Shown piece by piece: positions 1-5,270 of a stretch of 6,298 nucleotides of DNA. Every line of letters starts with the position of its first letter. Positions within the stretch are counted from its first letter, which is position 1. This stretch comes from JACNIV01 sp965370415. GTDB lineage: Bacteria > Cloacimonadota > Cloacimonadia > Cloacimonadales > TCS61. Below the pieces are notes generated by a model. That model did no database searches and was not told where the DNA came from. It saw only the letters and a list, made by a program, of their open reading frames with translations. A program made the position numbers and the translations under genes. The DNA lies in assembly GCA_965370415.1 (NCBI GenBank), contig CBDUTJ010000072.1, positions 1-6,298 on the forward strand, given 5' to 3'.

Positions 1-7
1 TTCTAAT

Positions 8-152
8 GAGAAAAAATCTTCAGATTCTTCGAGGGAAAGATTGAAAGTCATACTCAGACCGTGTCCGGCTCAGACGGAAAGACGAAGATTTTTGCTGCTA
101 ATTCTTTCTACAGTTTCTTATGATCCCTTTTGCTAAAAGGGATTAGCAGGGA
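8..152. repeat. Intergenic repeat unit, copy 1
   Basis: This non-coding block matches a second copy at 235-366. Positions 8-57 match 235-284 at 47 of 50 bases, and all three differences are transitions. Positions 78-93 match 285-300 exactly, and 105-127 match 306-328 at 19 of 23. Copy 1 carries a 20-base insertion at 58-77 that copy 2 lacks; part of it is a 16-base step between two CTCAGAC direct repeats (53-59 and 69-75). AAAAATCTTC (12-21) and GAAGATTTTT (84-93) form a 10-base inverted repeat enclosing the core. The unit ends in a hairpin (123-143) and an AGCAGGGA tail. The copy boundaries are my estimate. It could be a REP/MITE-like dispersed element or a structured RNA; no open reading frame of useful size lies in it. 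Confidence 0.75.
123..143. repeat. Perfect 9-bp stem hairpin ending repeat copy 1
   Basis: ATCCCTTTT (123-131) is the exact reverse complement of AAAAGGGAT (135-143), with a three-base loop GCT. The corresponding place in copy 2 (325-357) has a different sequence but also folds into a stem-loop, so the structure appears kept while the sequence changed. It is not followed by a T-run on the + strand, so it does not look like a classical intrinsic terminator in that direction. Confidence 0.7.
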
Positions 153-184
153 TTCTACTGATCGGATAAGAACACAGTTTTCCT

Positions 185-201
185 GTGAAGTTAAACTTCA
201 C
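185..201. repeat. Short hairpin between the repeat copies
   Basis: GTGAAGT (185-191) and ACTTCAC (195-201) are exact reverse complements around a TAA loop. A competing 5-bp stem, CACAG (173-177) with CTGTG (183-187), overlaps its left side, so the two cannot form together. The core GAAGTTAAACTTC resembles the core of the next hairpin, GAAGTGTAACTTC, differing at two positions. This suggests the two hairpins are related sequences. Confidence 0.65.
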
Positions 202-210
202 TTTCAAGGG

Positions 211-235
211 CGTTACGAAGTGTAACTTCGTAACG
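211..235. repeat. Perfect 11-bp stem hairpin just before repeat copy 2
   Basis: CGTTACGAAGT (211-221) and ACTTCGTAACG (225-235) are exact reverse complements around a three-base GTA loop, making a near-perfect 25-bp palindrome. Its right arm ends at the first base of repeat copy 2, so it may be the true left end of the repeat unit. What precedes copy 1 lies outside the window, so this cannot be tested here. Short-loop palindromes of this kind are typical of REP-like elements, but could also be a protein-binding site. Confidence 0.75.
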
Positions 236-366
236 AGGAAAAATCTTCAGATTCTTCGAGAGAAAGATTGAAAGTTATACTCAGAAAGACGAAGATTTTT
301 TATATTTTCTACGGCATCTTATGTTCCCTCGCCTGAGACAAGGGAGCAGGAGAGGGATAGCAGGGT
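235..366. repeat. Intergenic repeat unit, copy 2
   Basis: This is the second copy of the unit at 8-152. It keeps the 10-base inverted repeat (239-248 with 291-300) and the conserved AAAGACGAAG stretch (285-294), and lacks the 20-base insertion of copy 1. At its right end TCCCTCGCCT (325-334) pairs with AGGAGAGGGA (348-357), nine of ten positions, around a 13-base loop, taking the place of the 123-143 hairpin. A GGGATAGCAGGG tail follows, comparable to the tail of copy 1. The copy ends about 100 bases before the LytM gene. The right boundary is approximate. Confidence 0.75.
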
Positions 367-415
367 GAGGCTATTTTGTGTGATTTCTTAATTTCTAATT
401 CATAAATCGTACAAC

Positions 416-465
416 TTGACATAAAATACGATATTCAGGAATCTTTCTTTGAGCATGGTGAAAAA
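416..465 (+). promoter_or_regulatory. Promoter region and leader of the LytM gene
   Basis: A consensus -35 box TTGACA lies at 416-421. At the usual 16-18 base spacing there is no good TATAAT; the best is AATCTT at 440-445 (three of six). TATTCAG at 432-438 lies closer, 10 bases downstream of the -35. A similar arrangement, TTGACA then TATTTCAG after 11 bases, occurs at 6244-6268. The ribosome binding site before the ATG at 466 is weak: GGTG at 457-460, five bases upstream. The -35 call is fairly good, the -10 is unresolved. Confidence 0.4.
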
Positions 466-1566
466 ATGAGGAAAGTAGTTTTTATAGTATTAATATTTTC
501 AATTTTTTGTTTTGTATTTTCCCAAAACCTGGGTGAGAAAAAGAAGAAACTGGAAGATCTTCAGGATCAGATATCCAAAGAACAGGAACACATCCAGCAG
601 GTGGAGCAGCAAAAGAAAAAATCTGAAAGCGACCTTTCTACTACCAAAAAGAAAAAACAGCAAAGTGAACAGAAAATAAAGAAACTTAAAAAATCTGAAA
701 AAGAGGTAAAAGAAGAACTCGATACAACCATCGGTAATTTAAAATCTACTTCATCTTACCTGGAAAATTTACATGCTTTATGTCAGGATGAATTTAACAA
801 ACTATTCTTGGCACATTACCGGGGAATTCTTTTTTCCGAAAAGAGAACAGATACTCACCTGCTTGCTTCTCTTATTCGGCAGACCGCTGATGAGATTAAT
901 GAGATCGAAGATAAAAAAAGCGGGTTGGAGAAAATTAAGAAAAAGGAAAATAGAAAATACGAAGACCTGGTCTGGACACGGATAGTTACCAATAAAAAGA
1001 AGAGAAAATACACTAAACAGATAGGCAGTCTGGAAGGTGAAATCAGCAATTATGAAAAAGAACGGCTGGCAGCTTTGGAACAGAAAAAAAAGCTGGAAGA
1101 TGAAGCTGCTGCGCTGGACGAACTTATCACGAAATTACAGGCTGATATTTTTACAGAACATTACACATATAAATTTTCTACAGATAAACTTATCTGGCCT
1201 GTGAAAGGCGAAATAATTCGTGGTTATGGTGTACATAAAAGCGATCAGTACAAAGTAAGTACAAAGAACAACGGCATTGATATTGCAGCAATAACCGGCT
1301 CGAATATAGTTGCCGTGGAAGATGGAGTAATAGCCTTTGCCGAATGGTATAACGGAGCCGGTAAATTAGTGATAATAGATCATCAGAATGGATTTCACAC
1401 ACTATATTCGCATAATAGCTCTCTGCTTGTTTCCAAGGGAGATAAGGTTAAAAAAAATCAGTTGATAGCTCTTTCCGGTAGTACCGGTTCTGCCAGGCAG
1501 CCCTGTGTACATTTTGAATTGAGAAAAAAGGGAATTCCTGTTAATCCGCTCGATTACCTGGAGTGA
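466..1566 (+). CDS. Exported coiled-coil protein with degenerate LytM (M23) domain, EnvC-like
   Basis: This 366-residue protein probably acts in the periplasm as a regulator of cell-wall hydrolases during division. Residues 1-19 form a signal peptide (MRK then a hydrophobic run to about FVFS). Residues 23-95 and about 145-225 are Lys/Glu/Gln-rich coiled coil. Residues 244-366 are a LytM/M23 domain starting at WPVKG. Several residues expected of an active enzyme are changed: the HxGxD motif reads NNGID (N268 instead of the zinc-binding His, D272 kept) and the HxH motif reads CVH (C347, H349). The YSH histidine (H316) is retained. Coiled coil plus inactive LytM is the architecture of E. coli EnvC, which activates amidases rather than cutting peptidoglycan itself. 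No amidase or FtsEX gene is in view. The gene ends in tandem stops TGA TAA and converges on the asparaginase-like gene. The family is secure; the activator role is inferred. Confidence 0.88.
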   Translation: MRKVVFIVLIFSIFCFVFSQNLGEKKKKLEDLQDQISKEQEHIQQVEQQKKKSESDLSTTKKKKQQSEQKIKKLKKSEKEVKEELDTTIGNLKSTSSYLENLHALCQDEFNKLFLAHYRGILFSEKRTDTHLLASLIRQTADEINEIEDKKSGLEKIKKKENRKYEDLVWTRIVTNKKKRKYTKQIGSLEGEISNYEKERLAALEQKKKLEDEAAALDELITKLQADIFTEHYTYKFSTDKLIWPVKGEIIRGYGVHKSDQYKVSTKNNGIDIAAITGSNIVAVEDGVIAFAEWYNGAGKLVIIDHQNGFHTLYSHNSSLLVSKGDKVKKNQLIALSGSTGSARQPCVHFELRKKGIPVNPLDYLE

Positions 1567-1602
1567 TAAAAGTTTAAGGTATAATTAATTTTTAAAGAAC
1601 AC

Positions 1603-2097
1603 TTATTTACTTTCTTCGAACTCGCAGATCTCTTTATTCTTTCTCACATTATCCCAGGGGAAATATCGTCCGTTCATTGCTATGTAAATCCCTGGAGGAA
1701 GGGTTTGCACAAATGCTATCGCACTTCCAAGATTGAAAAGTCCATCTGAACTTCCAAATGTGTATGGTATCATTGCACCAGTTATCACAATGGTCTTTTC
1801 CTTTACAATTTGTGCAATTGTTCTTGCAGTATCAACCATTGTGTCAGTTCCGTGTGTAATGACAATCCTGTTTTCCTGTGCATTCATACAATTCTTGGCA
1901 ATGATCTCTTTATCATCTTCACTCATTTCTCTACTGTCCACCATCATCAGAGTTCTGATGCTGATTTTCAACCTTGATCTTCCCAGTTCAAGCATTCCGG
2001 GTATGTGAGAATCATTAAAATAGAGTTCACCTGTTTTCTCATTATACTCTTTGTCGAATGTTCCACCTGTTATTATTATTCTTATTGAATCTTTCAT
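1603..2097 (-). CDS. Single-domain asparaginase-like protein
   Basis: This 164-residue protein corresponds to the N-terminal, active-site domain of L-asparaginases, which are usually about 330 residues. Visible motifs are TGGT at 10-13 (T13 matches the nucleophilic threonine), THGTDT at 81-86 (T84 and D85 match the second catalytic Thr and Asp), TGAMIPY at 106-112, SSDGLFNL at 116-123, and a Lys-rich block near 152-155 where the catalytic lysine is expected. There is no signal peptide, so it should be cytoplasmic. The reaction would be asparagine or a related amide to acid plus ammonia, but substrate cannot be read from sequence. A ribosome binding site AAAGGA lies on the minus strand (complement of 2105-2110), seven bases before the ATG. 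Only 36 bases separate its stop from the convergent gene, so no C-terminal domain has been cut off recently. Short stand-alone proteins of this type are known in other bacteria. Lack of the usual C-terminal domain makes activity uncertain. Confidence 0.85.
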   Translation of the reverse strand: MKDSIRIIITGGTFDKEYNEKTGELYFNDSHIPGMLELGRSRLKISIRTLMMVDSREMSEDDKEIIAKNCMNAQENRIVITHGTDTMVDTARTIAQIVKEKTIVITGAMIPYTFGSSDGLFNLGSAIAFVQTLPPGIYIAMNGRYFPWDNVRKNKEICEFEESK

Positions 2098-2242
2098 TAT
2101 TTTTTCCTTTTTTTAAAAAACTTTTCTTTATTAATTTTGCGTGTTTTTCTTTTTAAGGTAGTTATTTTGTCAAATATTTTATAAAATGCTTGCCTAATAA
2201 ATCGTTCATTTTTTGTTTATTCAGTGTATTTGAGAGAAAAAG
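2098..2242. promoter_or_regulatory. Divergent AT-rich promoter region
   Basis: This 145-base gap separates divergent start codons and should hold promoters for both. On the minus strand TTGACA (complement of 2168-2173) is a candidate -35 for the asparaginase-like gene, about 70 bases from its start. On the plus strand TTGTCA (2167-2172) overlaps the same bases, so the two promoters could compete. A perfect 12-bp palindrome, ATTTTATAAAAT, occupies 2176-2187 beside these boxes; it may be an operator or chance in AT-rich DNA. I cannot assign -10 boxes with confidence. A GAGAG at 2232-2236 is the likely ribosome binding site for the gene at 2243. Confidence 0.4.
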
Positions 2243-3292
2243 ATGAAAATTTATAATAAAATTTCAAAAGTAAAATATTTTGAAGATGCAGTATTTCTGC
2301 ATTATACAGGTAATATGTTTGGAATTGGCTGCTCTGCTTTCAATGAAAAAGCAGTAAGAAAAATTGATAACCTGAAAAAACGAACTCACAAGAAAGGGTA
2401 TATTGTTTTAATTTCTGAAGTAGATTGGTTGGAAAGGTACAAAATAAGATATCATCCTAAATTAAGAAGGCTATTCCAGCAATATTGGCCCGGTGAGCTA
2501 TCTGTCATTTTAAATGATCAGGCAGATAATTTTAAATTTGTTTCTCAAAATCAAAAAGTAGCATTCAGAATTCCAACAAGTTCCTTTCTAAGAGAATTTA
2601 TAAAGAAAATTGATAAGCCCATTATTAGTACCAGCACAAATCTATCGGGTGAAGTTCCTTATGAGAATGTTAAAGATATTCTGCAGGAAAAAAGTAACTG
2701 GTTCGATTTTGCAGTTATTCCTTCCAAATATGAAGAACTCAGCACAATTCCTTCCACAGTTATCGATTGTACGAAAGAAAATATTGAATGCATCAGGGAA
2801 GGCAAGATACTGTTTTCTGAAATTCAGAATTCTTATGCGAAACCCCTGATCCTTTTTATTTGTACAGCCAATATTTGTCGCAGTCCCATGGCAGAATATT
2901 ACTTACGACATCTGGTGGAAAAGAATGATCTCTCGTATCGAATTGGTTCGGCAGGTTTTTTTGATAGTGGTGTGATGATCTCTGAAAATTCCAGAGTTGT
3001 ACTCGATGAAAATGGCATCGATGCATCCAAACATGTTTCCACGCAGATCAATGAGCAGTTGATCCAGGATAGCTGGCTGGTGCTCACAATGACGACCCAG
3101 CATAAGTTGTATCTTCTGGATTACTTTCCAAACAGCATAAATAAGGTTTTTACACTTTCAGAATTCACGGATTATAATATAGATATTGATGATCCTTATG
3201 GATTAGATGTTTATTTTTATCGCGAAACATTCAAGAAAATTAAAGATAGAATTGAAAATTTATTTGATAAACTTTTAAAGGAGGAAAAATGA
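2243..3292 (+). CDS. Sua5/YrdC-like domain fused to low-molecular-weight protein tyrosine phosphatase
   Basis: This 349-residue protein joins two domains. Residues about 10-195 resemble Sua5/YrdC/TsaC, which makes threonylcarbamoyl-AMP for tRNA t6A modification: KxR at 45-47 (K45, R47), YWPGELSVIL at 81-90, AFRIP at 107-111, and STSTNLSG at 129-136 (family form STSANxSG). The usual N-terminal PTDTVYGLG motif is changed to YTGNMFGIG (21-29), so activity is uncertain. Residues about 200-346 are a low-molecular-weight phosphatase: P-loop CTANICRSP (207-215; nucleophile C207, R213, S214), GSAGF at 235-239 and the DPYG general-acid loop (D317). Position I211 is Ile, as in tyrosine phosphatases; the arginine phosphatase YwlE has Thr there. 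In Bacillus, ywlC (Sua5 family) and ywlE are near neighbours, so fusion of these families has a precedent in gene order. It leads the operon and overlaps the next gene by four bases (ATGA). Domains are clear; the joint role is unknown. Confidence 0.87.
   Translation: MKIYNKISKVKYFEDAVFLHYTGNMFGIGCSAFNEKAVRKIDNLKKRTHKKGYIVLISEVDWLERYKIRYHPKLRRLFQQYWPGELSVILNDQADNFKFVSQNQKVAFRIPTSSFLREFIKKIDKPIISTSTNLSGEVPYENVKDILQEKSNWFDFAVIPSKYEELSTIPSTVIDCTKENIECIREGKILFSEIQNSYAKPLILFICTANICRSPMAEYYLRHLVEKNDLSYRIGSAGFFDSGVMISENSRVVLDENGIDASKHVSTQINEQLIQDSWLVLTMTTQHKLYLLDYFPNSINKVFTLSEFTDYNIDIDDPYGLDVYFYRETFKKIKDRIENLFDKLLKEEK
3277..3288 (+). promoter_or_regulatory. Perfect Shine-Dalgarno for the LiaF-like gene
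   Basis: AAAGGAGG at 3277-3284 is a full anti-16S match inside the end of the preceding gene. Two in-frame ATGs follow: one at 3289, four bases from GGAGG and sharing ATGA with the upstream stop, and one at 3295, ten bases away. Spacing does not decide between them. The first is kept because the ATGA overlap implies coupled translation. Confidence 0.75.
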
Positions 3293-3822
3293 GAATGCAA
3301 TTTCTTTTTGGTGGACTGTTCTGGGGAATTTTATTAGTACTTTTTGGAGCTACAATAATTACAAAAGCAGTTTTCAAGATAAATATTCCCTTTTTCAGAA
3401 TTGGGTTTGCTCTTCTGTTAATTTATTTTGGAGCTAGAATATTATTTGGTGGGACAGGCTTCAAGACAGATCGCAATACAACCATGTTCAGCGATACAAA
3501 AGTGGAGTATCTTGCCCCCGGCAGTGAGTACAATGTTATTTTTGGAAAGAGCACAATAGACTTGAGCGATATTGATATTTCAGGTGGTAAAGAAAAGGTC
3601 GAAATTTCTGTTATATTCGGCTCGGGTCTCATTTACATCAACCAAGAGATACCAATGAAGATCAAGATCAGTACAGTGTTTGGCGATACTAAAATGCCCG
3701 TTGGGAATGTGAGTTTCTTTGGAGATTATATCTACAAAACCGGCAGTTACACCGAAGGAGAAGATTATCTTAGACTGGATGTCGATGTAGTTTTCGGTAG
3801 CGTGATAATCGAGGAGAAATGA
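3289..3822 (+). CDS. Two-helix membrane protein with LiaF-like C-terminal beta-repeat domain
   Basis: This 177-residue protein has two hydrophobic segments, about residues 7-29 and 34-54, joined by a short turn, so it should sit in the cytoplasmic membrane. The soluble part (about 70-177) is predicted beta structure with a recurring motif, hydrophobic-x-Phe-Gly: VIFG at 83-86, VIFG at 108-111, TVFG at 129-132 and VVFG at 167-170. This pattern matches the domain of LiaF and related 'cell wall-active antibiotics response' proteins. In Firmicutes LiaF restrains the LiaRS envelope-stress system, but no histidine kinase or response regulator is nearby here, so that role should not be transferred. 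It is tightly coupled to both neighbours by ATGA overlaps. The start could be Met1 or Met3 (3295). The family assignment is by motif pattern and moderately sure; function is unknown. Confidence 0.7.
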   Translation: MRMQFLFGGLFWGILLVLFGATIITKAVFKINIPFFRIGFALLLIYFGARILFGGTGFKTDRNTTMFSDTKVEYLAPGSEYNVIFGKSTIDLSDIDISGGKEKVEISVIFGSGLIYINQEIPMKIKISTVFGDTKMPVGNVSFFGDYIYKTGSYTEGEDYLRLDVDVVFGSVIIEEK

Positions 3823-4721
3823 GAACTGAATTATCTGAGTTTATTGTAAAACTTCTTACTGAAACAAAAAAGAATGATCTCATAGTTTCTGACGAGAAAG
3901 TAATCGATTTTGGAGTTCAACTTAAATTTTCTAGAAATGAGGAAGAAATACCTTTGAATATTTACTATTCAAAGAAAAAAGGTGTCTCTACAGTAATTGG
4001 AGGTGCGCCAAATAATAAACTAAAACCGCTTTTGCAGAGAATCCTGGATCAAAAAATAGACCCTGTTCAAACAGATCACAACTGGAAATTGTGGGCAGGA
4101 ACGGATGAATCAGGCAAAGGAGATTTTTTTGGACCGCTGGTAGTTTGCGGTTTCATCTGCAATCAGGCAATGCTGCCAACTCTAAAAAAACTGGGTGTAA
4201 AAGATTCCAAGTTATTGAAGGATGGAGATATTGAGAAGATCGCAAAGCAACTGTATGCCAGGTTTTTTAACAATGTGGAGACTATAATTTTGCATCCATC
4301 CAAATACAATGAACTATACGAACAATTCCGAAAACAAAACAAGAAGTTAAATGAACTTCTTGCCTGGATGCACGGACGGGTTATTCTGAATTTAAAAAAG
4401 AATCACAAATTTGAAGGTGCTGTGGTAGACCGCTTTGCCAGCGATAAAACCCTGCTTTCTTCTCTTAAAGATCTGAAGAAGATCAAATTACAGCACAGGA
4501 TAAAAGCCGAGGATGATCTGGCCGTTGCATCTGCTTCCATCATTGCCCGTTATTTATTTTTAAAGAAGATGAAAGAGCTTTCCGAAAAATATGAACTGGA
4601 ATTATCTAAAGGAGCTTCTGAGAAAGTTGTGAAAACTGCTTCTGAATTTGTTACCAAATATGGAAAAGAGAAGCTGAGAGAAGTTGCAAAAATACATTTT
4701 AAGACTTTCCAGCAGGTATAA
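3819..4721 (+). CDS. rnhC: Ribonuclease HIII
   Basis: This 300-residue protein should cut the RNA strand of RNA-DNA hybrids in the cytoplasm, removing R-loops and primers. Residues 1 to about 85 match the N-terminal TBP-like substrate-binding domain that separates RNase HIII from HII. The catalytic domain begins at LWAGTDESGKGDFFGPL (91-107), with the D96-E97 pair and the GKGDFFGP sequence typical of HIII. VVDRF (202-206) supplies D204. The block KAEDDLAVASASIIAR (229-244) supplies further acidic residues (E231, D232, D233), from which the fourth metal ligand probably comes. Length is normal for the family. The start overlaps the upstream stop (ATGA) and is preceded by GAGGAG at 3811-3816. 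RNase HIII is less widespread than HII outside Firmicutes and some other lineages, which is mildly informative about the host. Confidence 0.95.
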   Translation: MRTELSEFIVKLLTETKKNDLIVSDEKVIDFGVQLKFSRNEEEIPLNIYYSKKKGVSTVIGGAPNNKLKPLLQRILDQKIDPVQTDHNWKLWAGTDESGKGDFFGPLVVCGFICNQAMLPTLKKLGVKDSKLLKDGDIEKIAKQLYARFFNNVETIILHPSKYNELYEQFRKQNKKLNELLAWMHGRVILNLKKNHKFEGAVVDRFASDKTLLSSLKDLKKIKLQHRIKAEDDLAVASASIIARYLFLKKMKELSEKYELELSKGASEKVVKTASEFVTKYGKEKLREVAKIHFKTFQQV

Positions 4722-4734
4722 AAAGGATATTCTG

Positions 4735-5259
4735 ATGATAATGAATTATAAAGAATTTAAGCCCGAAATTGGTAAAAGAACGTTCATTGCTCCTTCTGCA
4801 AATGTAATTGGCGATGTTAAGATCGGTGCAGATAGTTCGGTTTGGTTTGGTACCATTATTCGCGGTGATGTTCATTCCATTAAGATCGGTAGTAGAACAA
4901 GCATTCAGGATCTGAGTATGGTGCATGTGAGTCAATATACAAAACCCGATAAAAGTGACGGATATCCCACAAACATTGGAAATGATGTAACTGTGGGACA
5001 TAAAGTCATGCTGCATGGCTGTACCATTGGTGATGCCTGCCTTATTGGTATGAGTGCTACTTTGCTGGATGGTTGTGAGATCGGGAAGGAATCTATAGTT
5101 GCAGCAGGTTCTATTGTTACACAGAATAAAAAGTTTCCTCCTCAAAGTCTGATCATAGGAACACCGGCTAAAGTACTGCGAAAACTCTCGGAAAAAGAAA
5201 TTGAAAATATTTATAAATCTGCAGAAAATTACGTAAATTATAAAAATAGTTATTTATAA
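4735..5259 (+). CDS. Gamma-carbonic anhydrase-like hexapeptide-repeat protein
   Basis: Read from 4735 this is a 174-residue left-handed beta-helix protein of the YrdA/PaaY/gamma-carbonic anhydrase family, probably a cytoplasmic trimer binding a metal between subunits. Hexapeptide repeats (IGDVKIGADS, IGNDVTVG, IGDACLIG, EIGKESIV) run from about residue 24 to 125. The three metal-binding histidines are present: H64 (MVHVS), H89 (VGHKV) and H94 (LHGC). RGD (43-45) and Q58 (IQD) match conserved Arg, Asp and Gln of the active site. The reaction could be CO2 hydration, but many members have no measured activity. An upstream in-frame ATG at 4684 would overlap rnhC by 38 bases and has no good ribosome binding site. 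AAGGA at 4724-4728 lies six bases from 4735, and 4741 is too far, so 4735 is preferred. The gap to rnhC is 13 bases. Confidence 0.9.
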   Translation: MIMNYKEFKPEIGKRTFIAPSANVIGDVKIGADSSVWFGTIIRGDVHSIKIGSRTSIQDLSMVHVSQYTKPDKSDGYPTNIGNDVTVGHKVMLHGCTIGDACLIGMSATLLDGCEIGKESIVAAGSIVTQNKKFPPQSLIIGTPAKVLRKLSEKEIENIYKSAENYVNYKNSYL

Positions 5260-5270
5260 ATGAATTTGAA

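Noticed and set aside
8..366. CRISPR array
   Set aside because: Only two long, imperfect repeat copies of over 100 bases with internal structure; unit length and spacing do not fit CRISPR, and no cas genes are present.
1567..1602. Intrinsic bidirectional terminator between convergent genes
   Set aside because: Only a 5-bp A/T stem (1573-1577 with 1592-1596) can be drawn; there is no GC-rich stem.
1567..2097. Asparaginase gene as a truncated pseudogene
   Set aside because: The frame is intact with a good ribosome binding site and complete motifs, the downstream gap is too short to hold a lost domain, and short versions are known elsewhere.
4684..4734. Longer start for the carbonic anhydrase-like gene at 4684
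   Set aside because: It would overlap rnhC by 38 bases without a ribosome binding site, and the added residues are Lys/Arg-rich and outside the family fold. AAGGA is well placed for 4735.
4699..5145. 148-residue minus-strand open frame opposite the carbonic anhydrase-like gene
   Set aside because: It lies opposite the rnhC end and the gamma-carbonic anhydrase-like gene, whose family motifs are clear. Its translation shows no domain and has the odd Asn/Thr/Cys-rich make-up of an antisense shadow.
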